Assembly (NCBI GenBank): GCA_945874535.1
Contig: CAMCGZ010000006.1
Span: 59,452 to 123,451 of the forward strand
From: Bdellovibrio sp. ZAP7
Lineage (GTDB): Bacteria > Bdellovibrionota > UBA1018 > CAIMNF01
Length of the DNA: 64,000 nt
Direction: 5' to 3'
Within the stretch, counting starts at the first letter, position 1. Every line of letters starts with the position of its first letter. Below, piece by piece: positions 16,065-24,197 of the stretch. The position numbers and the translations under genes were made by a program. The notes under the pieces were generated by a model that saw only the letters and a list, made by a program, of their open reading frames with translations, was not told where the DNA came from and ran no database searches.

Positions 16065-16541
16065 TTGAGCGGTTTGGGTTTCGCTCGACTCGGTGGTTTC
16101 TGCTTGCTCTGAAGAGGGGGTGGCAACCGCTCCAGTTGGCGTCGCTGCATCATTCACGACGTCATCCATGCCCTGCAATTCGAGTACCTTGGCAAAGCAA
16201 CGGTAGAATTTTCTCGCAGGGAAGGGGTTTTCTTCCGTGGGGAGTGCATTCATGATCCGCCCTGAGGAGATTTGCTCGTGTAAATGCGACATCAGGATCT
16301 TGTAAGTCAGGTCATGCCCGCCAAAATGGAGTTTTATCTCGAGCTCCTCATCGAGTGCGAATTTCTCTGTGCAGAAGAAAGTGAACATGGGTCCTGAGAG
16401 TTCGTTCACCAGGGCATAACCACTGAATCCGCGTTCGGGTTTGAGTTTGGAAGCGATTTTCAATGCTACTCGTTTCAAGCGACGGTCCCCCATGAAAAGG
16501 TGAGCGATGGAGCTTGATCCTGATGTGGTAACGGTTCTCAT
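16056..16541 (-). CDS. PilZ-like domain protein
   Basis: This protein of about 161 aa has RRLKRVALKI (a possible RxxxR-like basic motif) near its N-terminus. An all-beta segment follows (GFSGYALVNELSGPMFTFF...LDEELEIKLHFGGHDLTYKILM), then a helical part and an Ala/Thr/Glu/Ser-rich tail. The order resembles PilZ c-di-GMP receptors, but the DxSxxG half of the motif is not clear, so it may be degenerate. ATG 16541 is chosen because an excellent promoter ends 10 nt before it and no ribosome site is present, implying a leaderless message. Its position beside fliA and a pilin gene suggests surface or motility control (inference). Confidence 0.5.
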   Translation of the reverse strand: MRTVTTSGSSSIAHLFMGDRRLKRVALKIASKLKPERGFSGYALVNELSGPMFTFFCTEKFALDEELEIKLHFGGHDLTYKILMSHLHEQISSGRIMNALPTEENPFPARKFYRCFAKVLELQGMDDVVNDAATPTGAVATPSSEQAETTESSETQTAQAA

Positions 16542-16551
16542 CCTGATTATC

Positions 16552-16580
16552 AGTATCCGCCCTGGGCGCAGGGGTGTCAA
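16552..16580 (-). promoter_or_regulatory. Promoter of the PilZ-like gene
   Basis: TTGACA (16580-16575), a 17-nt spacer and GATACT (16557-16552) lie on the minus strand. The ATG is 10 nt after the -10 box. Confidence 0.7.
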
Positions 16581-16621
16581 AATGTGTCCTCAATGACACT
16601 CGTTGAGATTGGTTGGTTGCG

Positions 16622-16650
16622 TTGACATTCTCGGGGGGAATCCCCATAAT
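16622..16650 (+). promoter_or_regulatory. Promoter of the Flp-type pilin gene
   Basis: TTGACA (16622-16627), a 17-nt spacer and CATAAT (16645-16650) match the sigma70 consensus closely. The start would fall near 16657, giving a leader of about 75 nt with GGAGGG 8 nt before the ATG. It diverges from the PilZ-like promoter, with the two -35 boxes about 41 bp apart. Confidence 0.8.
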
Positions 16651-16731
16651 TTGAATAAGCGATCTTTTCGCTCAAGCTTTTCGGATTGCTGCCGAAAAGG
16701 GGTAGAGAACCGATTGTGGAGGGTGGCAGTG

Positions 16732-16941
16732 ATGATTCAAATGGAAAAGTACATGGAATTGAGTTTTTTGACGAAGATCCGTCGTCGCTTCAAAGACCGT
16801 AGCGGTCAATCTACCACGGAATACATTCTGATCTTGGCGATCGTGGTGATGATTGCCAGCAAAATGAGGAGCAAGTTGGACCGTTCGATTTCAGGAACGA
16901 TCGACAAGCTCGACGCCTCGATTCAAACTATAGATCAATAA
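16732..16941 (+). CDS. Flp-type (class III) pilin, solitary
   Basis: This is a 69-aa protein with a short basic leader (KIRRRFKDRSG) followed by QSTTEYILILAIVVMIASKM. Processing after Gly would leave Glu5-Tyr6, the hallmark of Flp pilins cleaved by a TadV-type peptidase. The C-terminal ~30 residues are charged and helical. Flp pilins form tad pili for surface attachment. No tad or cpa genes are in the window, so it would depend on a secretion apparatus encoded elsewhere. ATG 16732 is 8 nt after GGAGGG. It has its own strong promoter and a terminator behind it, so it is a monocistronic unit. Confidence 0.75.
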   Translation: MIQMEKYMELSFLTKIRRRFKDRSGQSTTEYILILAIVVMIASKMRSKLDRSISGTIDKLDASIQTIDQ

Positions 16942-16972
16942 AGATCATTCCCGTTTGGGTTTTGATGAAATG

Positions 16973-17015
16973 AAGAGCTGGTGCAGGCCCTCCCTGTACC
17001 GGCTCTTTTCTATTT
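16973..17015 (+). terminator. Terminator of the pilin gene
   Basis: AAGAGC (16973-16978) pairs with GCTCTT (17002-17007), with GGT/ACC and CAGG/CCTG inside and single mismatches between. TTTTC and TATTTTC follow. The hairpin overlaps the 3' end of the convergent gene and may serve both. Confidence 0.7.
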
Positions 17016-17717
17016 TCTGAGGTAAGTGAGCGTTCCCCCGACCACGGCCAGAGGGAGAGCGAACAGGTTCAGGACTGGAATTGAAAACAGGATCGTAGTG
17101 GAAATTCCAAATCCGAGAGCCCGGGTGGGATGGGCCAGAATCCAGAGAACCCCATCACGGATACCGGATTGTCTTCGATTGAGGGGATAGCTGAGGTAGA
17201 CAAAAGCATTCACCAGGGCCATTCCGAACCAGGCCAAAACTCCGATACCGGGAATCAGGCCGAAGAGTGTGAGGAGGATCACGGCGGTCAGTGCGAGAAG
17301 GGTCTTTTTGAAATCGAGCCAGAACCCGTGGATCAGAATGAGCCAACTCTCTTCCGGATCCGGAACTCCGCAAGCCCGTTCTGTTTGCAGGGCGAGCCGA
17401 TCATTGAACGGGGAACTGAACCAAGCGATGAGGATTCCGATGGTTTGGAGTGAGAACCAGATTGCTGCGATCCCAGCCAGAACGGCGAGGAAGCCACCGA
17501 GGATTCCGGAGTAGGTGCCAGCGAGTGATGCAATCCACGGCTGAACCCACGCACCGAAACCGGCAAGCAGGGCGTAGATCATCACCGAAATCACGGTGAT
17601 GGTGATGGCCATCGGTAGAATGAAAAGACTGAGGAGACGGGGGTGATCCATCAGGAGTCTGACTGCCCGTATGGGCGTGGTCAGACCCCCGATGAATTCA
17701 TACGTGGGACTCTTCAA
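17010..17717 (-). CDS. EI24/CysZ-like inner-membrane protein
   Basis: This 235-aa protein has four to six hydrophobic segments, starting FIGGLTTPIRAVRLLMDHPRLLSLFILP (in part). It contains a conserved FSSPFNDRLALQTERACG motif and a second half with LFGLIPGIGVLAWFGMALVNAFVYLSYPLNRR, the layout of the EI24 family that includes the sulfate permease CysZ. Substrate is unknown. ATG 17717 overlaps the preceding stop by 4 nt (ATGA), making it the last gene of the T2SS-led transcript. A sulfate role is not supported by the neighbours. Confidence 0.7.
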   Translation of the reverse strand: MKSPTYEFIGGLTTPIRAVRLLMDHPRLLSLFILPMAITITVISVMIYALLAGFGAWVQPWIASLAGTYSGILGGFLAVLAGIAAIWFSLQTIGILIAWFSSPFNDRLALQTERACGVPDPEESWLILIHGFWLDFKKTLLALTAVILLTLFGLIPGIGVLAWFGMALVNAFVYLSYPLNRRQSGIRDGVLWILAHPTRALGFGISTTILFSIPVLNLFALPLAVVGGTLTYLRK

Positions 17718-18826
17718 ATCTGAAACCCGAGTTGAAGAGCATACCGGCGATCTTCGAGAACGCCCGGATTCAGTCCGAGCTCTTCACCATAGGTTGCCAG
17801 GTTCAATTGGAAGAAGGCGAGGTCGATTCCTAAACCTGCGGTGAAATAGCCTTGGTTGATCCCGCCACGGAGACGGAACACGCTCCATGCCGCTTCTGTT
17901 CCGAAGTGAAGGGTTCGGTAGAAGGATCCGAAATCGTTGTTACCGATATCGGTGGTTTCCATGGCGAGCAACCAGTGATCGAAAATCCAAGCGTCGGTTT
18001 TCTTAGCGGAGATACCGAAGTTGAATGAAGTCTTCGTCCGGTACGGATCGCCCGCCCAGCTCGCGATGGGACGGCCGAGATTGTTGTACTTTCCGCCCAG
18101 CACGTTATTGATCGCAGCAGCGACTTCATAACGGAATCCACCCAGTCCCCAATGCGGATGAAAGAGCGCTCCGATGTCGCCATCGATTCCGAGACCGCTT
18201 CCGCCCTTGATGGCGCTGCCCAGGTCGGTTCCTGACAGGAAATCCTGAATGCTGAACGAGCTATTGGAACTCGCGCGGACCTGGGTCCGGACGTTGATCC
18301 CGATCGAGAGGCGATCCTCTTCAAGGAAGCGTCGGGCGAGGTTGATCACTGGACCGGCTGTGATCGCTGTGGTCGGGTCGATCTGACCGGACTGGCTGAC
18401 AGTCGGAATCATTTGAGCCGAGAAGAAGGCCCCGATCCCGAAGCTCATTTTCTCGTCGAAGAACTCTCGGCTGAAGTATGCCGGAAACACCATCTGGGTC
18501 CTGACCGAAAGCGGTTTCCCCATCGAGTTCTGGAAAGCGGCAAGTCCGTCTCCGGAGCTGATCAGATCTTTGATCGAATTCAGTGTCCCGGAACTGGTCT
18601 CGAACGAGAGTTTGGGAAGTTGGAGCAGGTTCTCGGGGTTTTCGGTGGATCGGGCCGGATTGGCGAAGAAGTTTTCTTCGAATTGTCCCACGGTATAGCG
18701 GATATTCCCCATGCCGGCAGTCCGGACACTGTTGAAGTCGCGGAGGATCGGGCGGTAGGCCAGGGCCTCGGTACCGAGCAGGAGAGCGGGAAGAGCCAAT
18801 TTCAATACTTTACTTTGGAGTTTCAT
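17714..18826 (-). CDS. Outer-membrane beta-barrel protein (TraF/FadL-like)
   Basis: This 370-aa protein has a signal peptide (~1-23, ending ALA-Y). It then has FNSVRTAGMGNIRYTVGQFEENFFANPARSTEN (in part), a start pattern seen in FadL-like and TraF_2-type barrels, and alternating beta strands to the end, terminating in ...RYALQLGFQI with a C-terminal aromatic/hydrophobic residue pattern. It is probably an outer-membrane channel or porin-like protein of unknown substrate. A Shine-Dalgarno AGGA lies about 9 nt upstream. It follows the lipoprotein gene and is coupled to the EI24-like gene. Confidence 0.6.
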   Translation of the reverse strand: MKLQSKVLKLALPALLLGTEALAYRPILRDFNSVRTAGMGNIRYTVGQFEENFFANPARSTENPENLLQLPKLSFETSSGTLNSIKDLISSGDGLAAFQNSMGKPLSVRTQMVFPAYFSREFFDEKMSFGIGAFFSAQMIPTVSQSGQIDPTTAITAGPVINLARRFLEEDRLSIGINVRTQVRASSNSSFSIQDFLSGTDLGSAIKGGSGLGIDGDIGALFHPHWGLGGFRYEVAAAINNVLGGKYNNLGRPIASWAGDPYRTKTSFNFGISAKKTDAWIFDHWLLAMETTDIGNNDFGSFYRTLHFGTEAAWSVFRLRGGINQGYFTAGLGIDLAFFQLNLATYGEELGLNPGVLEDRRYALQLGFQI

Positions 18827-18855
18827 GGATATGTTTCCTTTTCCTGTTCAGCGGA

Positions 18856-19677
18856 TTAGAGGCCGAGTGTGGTGAGCAAGGACTGGCGGGCGCACCGGTC
18901 TCCCGCAGTCCCGAGGGCTGCGAGTTGAGTGATAGCGGAAAAAATCCCGGAGTTGGAACCCGATCCGGTGAAAATGGAAGTCTGGGTATTCGCTGCATCG
19001 GCTGCGATAATGAACTGCATCAAGGTCGCTGTCCCGTTCCACTCCGAAGAGGTGCCCATGCCCGCGGGATCGGATCCGTCGGTGAACACTACAGCTGAAG
19101 ATGCCGGCCTATCACAGTTGGGCTCGCCCGCGCACCCTGCACCGGCGTTTTTACAAGAAGTTGGGTTCACCACCAAGTCGGAAGCGGTCAGGATTTGGTC
19201 CGTTCCCGCAACCTCAGCCAGGACGATGTTCGCCATAGAAAGAGCGGATAAGAACTTGGAGAACGCTTTCAACTTGGTGTTCCCGATCGCATCGTTGTCG
19301 GTGAAGGTCTGTTGAATCAGAAGTCGGTTGGTTGCATTGGCGATTCCACGACCGGCGAGAGTGTTCCCCATGGTCGCGAAAGAAGTTCCGTCGCCCCGTG
19401 AACTCCCGAGCGCTCCGATCAAGTCGGACATTTTGAAGACGTTCGCATTCGCCAGTTTGGCCAGGGAAGTCTCGTTCACCTTCACATCGCCGTAATTGTT
19501 CGAGAGAGCCTGGTAGTACTCGAGAGCGCAATTGTAATCGCCACGATCCATGCAACCGCGAGCGGCAACCAGAAGCTGCTCGTCGCCCTCAGGAGTGCTG
19601 AGGCCTTTGAAGAGGTTTCCACAAGAGGTGAGAGTAAGCGGAGCGCAGACCAGGAGGGCTAACAAATGTGTTTTCAT
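18856..19677 (-). CDS. Predicted lipoprotein, TPR-like start
   Basis: This 273-aa protein has a lipobox LTSC (Cys about residue 19). Residues ~37-55 (LLVAARGCMDRGDYNCALEYY) resemble a single TPR helix pair. The remainder is Ser/Thr/Ala-rich with several Cys (CKNAGAGCAGEPNCD, ...GDRCARQ) that may form disulfides. No family was recognised. TACACT (minus strand, 19690-19685) lies 7 nt before the ATG without a ribosome site, so it may have its own leaderless start in addition to T2SS readthrough. It could be an assembly factor for the secretin or for the following barrel (inference). Confidence 0.6.
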   Translation of the reverse strand: MKTHLLALLVCAPLTLTSCGNLFKGLSTPEGDEQLLVAARGCMDRGDYNCALEYYQALSNNYGDVKVNETSLAKLANANVFKMSDLIGALGSSRGDGTSFATMGNTLAGRGIANATNRLLIQQTFTDNDAIGNTKLKAFSKFLSALSMANIVLAEVAGTDQILTASDLVVNPTSCKNAGAGCAGEPNCDRPASSAVVFTDGSDPAGMGTSSEWNGTATLMQFIIAADAANTQTSIFTGSGSNSGIFSAITQLAALGTAGDRCARQSLLTTLGL

Positions 19678-19728
19678 GCTTCCCAGTGTAAGGGAGAACG
19701 CGCTGAGTCCTGTATCGGCAAAATTTGC

Positions 19729-20661
19729 TTATTTTTGGGGATCAGGCATCGACATGGGTGCGCCCAAGGTTCCAGTCAATTTGTAGGCATAGCGGCCGTC
19801 CGGTGTCTTGGCGCTTCCCATCAAGCTCTCGAGAATCGAGAGACTCTGGCGGAGTTTGTCAGAAAGTCCGAGCACCGCGCGAAGGTTCATGGTGCTTGCA
19901 TTGAGGTAGCGGTTCAAAGCCAGGTCTCCGGTGACTTGAATACGAAGATCGTCCATTCCTTTTCCGATTTGGACATTCTTGAGGATGAGTTTGCCTGATT
20001 TGATTTCGACGTTCAGGTCTCCCTCGCTGATCTGGATCATCGGCAATTGAAAGCCCATGAAATTCTGTTCTTCGAGTCGGAGTTTCCGGAGCTTCAACTC
20101 CAGGGATCCGTTCAGTGAAGACAAGTCGATCATGGACCCTTCGATCTTGATGTCGCCGGTTAAATATCCGGTCCCACGGAGCCCGGCAGCGAAAGCGAAA
20201 ATGCCGAGTTTACCGAGGTCTGCATTCTCGAGATGGATGTCCGCATCCACGCGATCGCCCTTACCGGCGGCATTCACCAGGATTTCAGACGCGCCTTGCT
20301 TCAGTTCGGCACTGAAGCCCGCCTTTCCGGTCAACAATCCGGCCAGTTTGGGGTGGACCCGAAGTTCGTCGAATTCCACCCGGGTCTGGTCCGGCAATTC
20401 CAGAACAGGGTGTTCCAATCGGTACAGGGGCGCCGGAATCAAGCTGAGCTCCCGTCCCCGATCGGTGAGGTAAATACCATAGGGATCGAGACCGCTCTGA
20501 ACCATGCCTTGGATAAAGCCGGTGATGCGGGCCTCAGGGAGTTTGAGCAAGGTCAAGAGCGCCACACAGGTGAGAAACAACACCACCATGCCGACAATTT
20601 TTAGCGGGCTTCTTGAAGACGAAGCGGGCTGAGTTGCGGAGACTGAGATTTGCTCACTCAT
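19729..20661 (-). CDS. gspN: Type II secretion protein GspN
   Basis: This 310-aa protein has a membrane anchor (~24-41, IVGMVVLFLTCVALLTLL) followed by an AsmA-like beta-rich periplasmic domain (LYRLEHPVLELPDQTRVEFDELRV..., LRGTGYLTGDIKIEGSMIDL), as in the GspN family found at the end of gsp operons. ATG 20661 gives an ATGA overlap with gspM; the 100-residue upstream extension of the frame is an out-of-phase shadow of gspM. It is thought to support T2SS assembly, and it is not present in all T2SS. Confidence 0.85.
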   Translation of the reverse strand: MSEQISVSATQPASSSRSPLKIVGMVVLFLTCVALLTLLKLPEARITGFIQGMVQSGLDPYGIYLTDRGRELSLIPAPLYRLEHPVLELPDQTRVEFDELRVHPKLAGLLTGKAGFSAELKQGASEILVNAAGKGDRVDADIHLENADLGKLGIFAFAAGLRGTGYLTGDIKIEGSMIDLSSLNGSLELKLRKLRLEEQNFMGFQLPMIQISEGDLNVEIKSGKLILKNVQIGKGMDDLRIQVTGDLALNRYLNASTMNLRAVLGLSDKLRQSLSILESLMGSAKTPDGRYAYKLTGTLGAPMSMPDPQK

Positions 20662-21254
20662 TTTGCCTTGTCTCCTTTTTCCTGCTTGGCCATGTATCCG
20701 CTCACATTCACCTTCGCATTCAGCAAACCCTCTTCCGAGCTCGGCTCGACGATGAGCCCTTTCAGTTTCATCGGAGGACTGCCGTGTTCGATCTGGTACA
20801 AAAACGGAACCAGTTGGCGGACTTGAAGTCCTTTCAATTTCACCTCGAGGAGACTCTCCTGGATCACTCCTTGAGTCGCACCGGGGGATTCCTTCAAGAT
20901 TTCGACCGCTGTGGCGGGTAGCCCCTGGAGGGATACCATGCCCTGAAAAACCCCGGCCCAACTTTGAGGTCCGCTTTGCGGGATTCCCGAGTTCTGACCT
21001 TTCAGCCGACGGAGTTCGTCATTGGCTTGGGTGAGGATCCGTGCGAGCTCCTCTTTCTGGTAGTATTCTTCTTTGGCGGTATGGGCCGAATCGTAGGTGC
21101 TGAACATCAGATAAGCCGCAATCAAAAAGCCACCGACGGTGCCACCGATCCGTGCCATCCGCTGTTGCTCGGGCGGGAGCTGGTTCCAAGTCGAACTCAG
21201 CTGCTGGTACCACTCTTGCTCCTTCATGCGGTCGAACATTCCACCCACGGCCAT
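20658..21254 (-). CDS. gspM: Type II secretion protein GspM
   Basis: This 198-aa bitopic protein has a cytoplasmic N-terminus, a membrane helix at ~37-55 and a periplasmic coiled coil (EEYYQKEELARILTQANDEL). A ferredoxin-like domain (GVIQESLLEVKLKGLQVRQLVPFLYQIE) typical of GspM follows. It partners GspL on the inner-membrane platform. The ATG overlaps the gspL stop by one base (TGATG); a GTG 3 nt earlier is possible. Confidence 0.85.
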   Translation of the reverse strand: MAVGGMFDRMKEQEWYQQLSSTWNQLPPEQQRMARIGGTVGGFLIAAYLMFSTYDSAHTAKEEYYQKEELARILTQANDELRRLKGQNSGIPQSGPQSWAGVFQGMVSLQGLPATAVEILKESPGATQGVIQESLLEVKLKGLQVRQLVPFLYQIEHGSPPMKLKGLIVEPSSEEGLLNAKVNVSGYMAKQEKGDKAK

Positions 21255-22861
21255 CACTTCACCGCCCCCAAGGTGCCTGCAAAAATCACGCGGTAGACTT
21301 TCTTTCCCTCTTTCATCAATTCTTCAGAGTTGCTTTTTTTCAGTCCGAATCCGCGCTCGAGCAGGTCAGTGAGTTTCTGGATCGCCTGAGGATTGCTGAC
21401 CAAAAAGGTGAGGGAGGTTTTGAGCGGGCGATTCTCGGTGTAACGGTCGGTGAAATCGGCACCCGCATCGAATGCAACCAGATCGAGGACTACGTCCTTG
21501 CCAATTTTTTGCGAAAGGGTCTTCAAAAACTCGAGAGGTGAGTTGGGATTCCCAGACAACAGCTTGGAGAGCTCGCGTTCTTTCGAAACTTCGGTCTGGA
21601 TGTTGCGCTTCAGCTTCTCCGGATCGGCGAGGTAGGTCCTGGCCGCACTGTCCGAGATGCCGCCGTAGTAAGCCTTCACAGCCCTTTTGGCGTTTTCTTC
21701 TGTCTCGGTCAGTTTTCCAATGAAATAGTTGTACTCGATCGTCTTCGTGGCAAAAAACACCAGTGCCAGGATGGCCAGGTACGGTAGGGGTTTTTTGATC
21801 AGATCGAGGGTGGAATCCCCTCCTGCATGGGCTTTGGCAAAATCCCCGCGTCGTAAATTGAGGGGAGGGAGTTTGTCAGCAGGGATCAAGGCCATGGCCA
21901 GCCCGAGGGCCTTTGCGAAGCGGACTTCAGAAAGATCCGAATAAGTGACCGAAGCCGGTGAAAGAGAGCTCAATGGACGGAAGAGCACACAGCGCTTCTG
22001 TGTGGCCTCTTCGAGCCATTGGATCAGTCCGGGCATGAGAGCACCCTCGCCCGATACATAAACCTGATCGATGGGGCTCTGGACCTGGGAGCGTGAGGCC
22101 AGCTCGGTTTGTTTGAATTCGGGGACGAGTGCCTCAAGCAGATCAGCGATCGCATCCGATACCTGTTGATCGATTCCTGAGACTCCGATGTCTTTGAGCC
22201 AGCCTTTGGCTTCTTCGGAGCTGGCCGATAGATCGGACTTGAGCTTTGCTTCCATCGCTTTCAGTCCGAAAGGGATCTCGCGATAAAGCACGGGACGATT
22301 GCGTGAGTGAACGTAAAAGTAGGTCTTGTGGCGCTCGATCCCGATCAAGAGAACCGTTTCCCCCATTCCCGGAACCTTGGGCATCCTGGAAAACAGACAG
22401 CGTAAGGCCCATGCATCTGTGGTGAGAATATCCGGATCCAGGCCTTCCGGAGTGATGGTCTCCAGGTGTCGTAGAAGGTTGTCTTTCTTGACCGCAGCTA
22501 CATGGACTTGGGAGCCCTGAGGACCCGATTCCACAATCGATGAGTCGTAGTGGAGCTCGGCGCTATCGAAGGGGAGGTCGTCTTCGAGTTCGAACTCCAG
22601 TGCCGAACGGATCGCTTTCTTATCACGGGTGGCGAGGGACAGGTTCCGATAGGTGGTGATCTCGGGAGGCACCGACATGATCAGGCGGCCGGGGGAGGCG
22701 GGAAGCTGAGACAGTAATTGACCCGCGGCGGCATGGGGATGAGTCGAGCCCTCGTCCAGCGCCAGCTCGTGCGTTTGGCGGATTTCAAACTTTCCGAAAG
22801 CCGTCTCGACTTCGACACAAGCTACAGCGTCTTTCGAGATGTCCAATCCATAGACCCGCAT
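21254..22861 (-). CDS. gspL: Type II secretion platform protein GspL (PilM-like)
   Basis: This 535-aa protein has an actin-like cytoplasmic domain beginning MRVYGLDISKDAVACVEVE, with the PilM/GspL pattern ATRDKKAIRSALEFELEDDLPF and VYVSGEGALMPGL. One membrane helix follows (~355-375, YLAILALVFFATKTIEY), then a periplasmic helical stretch and a ferredoxin-like domain (LKTSLTFLVSNPQAIQKLTDLLE). It links the GspE ATPase to the inner-membrane platform. It is longer than enteric GspL (~400 aa), mainly in the periplasmic part. Confidence 0.88.
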   Translation of the reverse strand: MRVYGLDISKDAVACVEVETAFGKFEIRQTHELALDEGSTHPHAAAGQLLSQLPASPGRLIMSVPPEITTYRNLSLATRDKKAIRSALEFELEDDLPFDSAELHYDSSIVESGPQGSQVHVAAVKKDNLLRHLETITPEGLDPDILTTDAWALRCLFSRMPKVPGMGETVLLIGIERHKTYFYVHSRNRPVLYREIPFGLKAMEAKLKSDLSASSEEAKGWLKDIGVSGIDQQVSDAIADLLEALVPEFKQTELASRSQVQSPIDQVYVSGEGALMPGLIQWLEEATQKRCVLFRPLSSLSPASVTYSDLSEVRFAKALGLAMALIPADKLPPLNLRRGDFAKAHAGGDSTLDLIKKPLPYLAILALVFFATKTIEYNYFIGKLTETEENAKRAVKAYYGGISDSAARTYLADPEKLKRNIQTEVSKERELSKLLSGNPNSPLEFLKTLSQKIGKDVVLDLVAFDAGADFTDRYTENRPLKTSLTFLVSNPQAIQKLTDLLERGFGLKKSNSEELMKEGKKVYRVIFAGTLGAVK

Positions 22862-22874
22862 GATCCGATTATAC

Positions 22875-24197
22875 TCACAAAAAGCGGACTTGAGTCACCT
22901 TAAAATTGCTCTTTTCCTGAGTGTTTGCGGGGGTATCGGGCGCAACATTCCTCCCTCCCTGGGTTCCGGGCCGCGCGGGGGTGTTCGTCGTCGGTTCTAC
23001 CAGACTGACCATCGCTTCGAGGGTCTTTTTGGTCTGATTCACGGTGGCCTCGATGTGAACCAGGAAGTCGGTTTCATCGGTCACAATCTCGATTCCCCGC
23101 TGGGATAAGGCATTCTTGAGGTCCTGGATCCGGGTCTCTGAACCCTGATAGAATTGCACCCTTTCTTTCAGAAATTTGTAGAAGTCATCGGCACTGCGGA
23201 AAGGTTGCCCCTGAGTGGCTGAAGCTCCACCCTCGGCTGAAGGGGCACCGTCTCGGACTTCGTAAAACTTTTTCACTTCCTCTTTGGTGATCCCCGGAAC
23301 CAGTGCTTTCAGGACAGCTTCCTGGATGGTGTTCACATTCAATTTGGACGAGACCCCGGCATGAAACTGGGAAGAAAGCAGGTCGTAGATCCGATCGTCC
23401 ATGGAAGGGAGGTGATTGAGCTCACTGATATGGTAAAAGGGGGCTTTTTTGAAGGGATAGGGGCTCGCCTGCTCACGATTGGTATCATAGGCAAGATCGG
23501 CCCAACCGAGAATCTCCTCGATCAGGTCGTCTATCCTGTAGTTCCGGTACTCGTCCCGGAATGCTTCATCGGACTCGGAACGGGCATTGAAGCTCGACCG
23601 GATTTGCTCGCCCAAGAGCTGACGGGCTTGCTCGGCACTGAAGACCGCAGGGCTCGGGCCCGGCTCCGCTGTGCCCGATACCGGAGTGGCCGTGGGAGTC
23701 GGCGATCCCCCGGATTGCGGAAGCCGGGCAAAGGCAGCGACCGGCCCGTTGAGGTTGAACTTGCTCGATTGTGCTTTGATCGAAAGGTAAAGTTTCCCTT
23801 CCATTCCCGAGTCTTTCCTGAACTTCACCAGAGCATCTTTGAGAGATGAGGGAAGGGAGGAGATGTCTCCCGAAAAGGGAATGGTGAGGGGTTCGGACCA
23901 GATCTTGTCAATCATACCGGCCGGGATCATGGAGGCGGCCGGTCCCGAATCGCCCCCGAGTTTTTTAATGGTTTTCTTGAGCTCCGAATAGGCCTTGATC
24001 CGGAGTAAGGAGAGCCTGAGACCGCTTTTTGCCAGCGCGAGCGCCTTCACTTGGTCGAGCCTGTCGTATGCCAGTTTCTGATTGATTGCAGCAACATAGG
24101 TGATTTCGCTCACGAAGATTGCGAGTGTTGCCATGGAGGCGAGCACAATGAAGAGAGCGACTCCCTTGCGCTCAGTAAGTCTTCGGAAGCAGTTCAT
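22875..24197 (-). CDS. gspK: Minor pseudopilin GspK
   Basis: This 440-aa protein has a prepilin signal (ERKG|VALFIVLASMATLAIFVSEI) lacking the Glu5 found in other pseudopilins, as is typical of GspK. The large C-terminal domain has the SAM-like fold (ILGWADLAYDTNREQASPYPFKKAPFYHISELNHLP, LNVNTIQEAVLKALVPGIT). A Pro/Thr/Gly-rich insert (~165-190) and a disordered tail are present. It caps the pseudopilus tip with GspI and GspJ. It overlaps gspJ by 26 nt. Confidence 0.92.
   Translation of the reverse strand: MNCFRRLTERKGVALFIVLASMATLAIFVSEITYVAAINQKLAYDRLDQVKALALAKSGLRLSLLRIKAYSELKKTIKKLGGDSGPAASMIPAGMIDKIWSEPLTIPFSGDISSLPSSLKDALVKFRKDSGMEGKLYLSIKAQSSKFNLNGPVAAFARLPQSGGSPTPTATPVSGTAEPGPSPAVFSAEQARQLLGEQIRSSFNARSESDEAFRDEYRNYRIDDLIEEILGWADLAYDTNREQASPYPFKKAPFYHISELNHLPSMDDRIYDLLSSQFHAGVSSKLNVNTIQEAVLKALVPGITKEEVKKFYEVRDGAPSAEGGASATQGQPFRSADDFYKFLKERVQFYQGSETRIQDLKNALSQRGIEIVTDETDFLVHIEATVNQTKKTLEAMVSLVEPTTNTPARPGTQGGRNVAPDTPANTQEKSNFKVTQVRFL

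Noticed and set aside
16603..16731. N-terminal extension of the Flp pilin frame
   Set aside because: The extension would include the promoter; the GGAGGG site fits ATG 16732 and gives a normal leader peptide.
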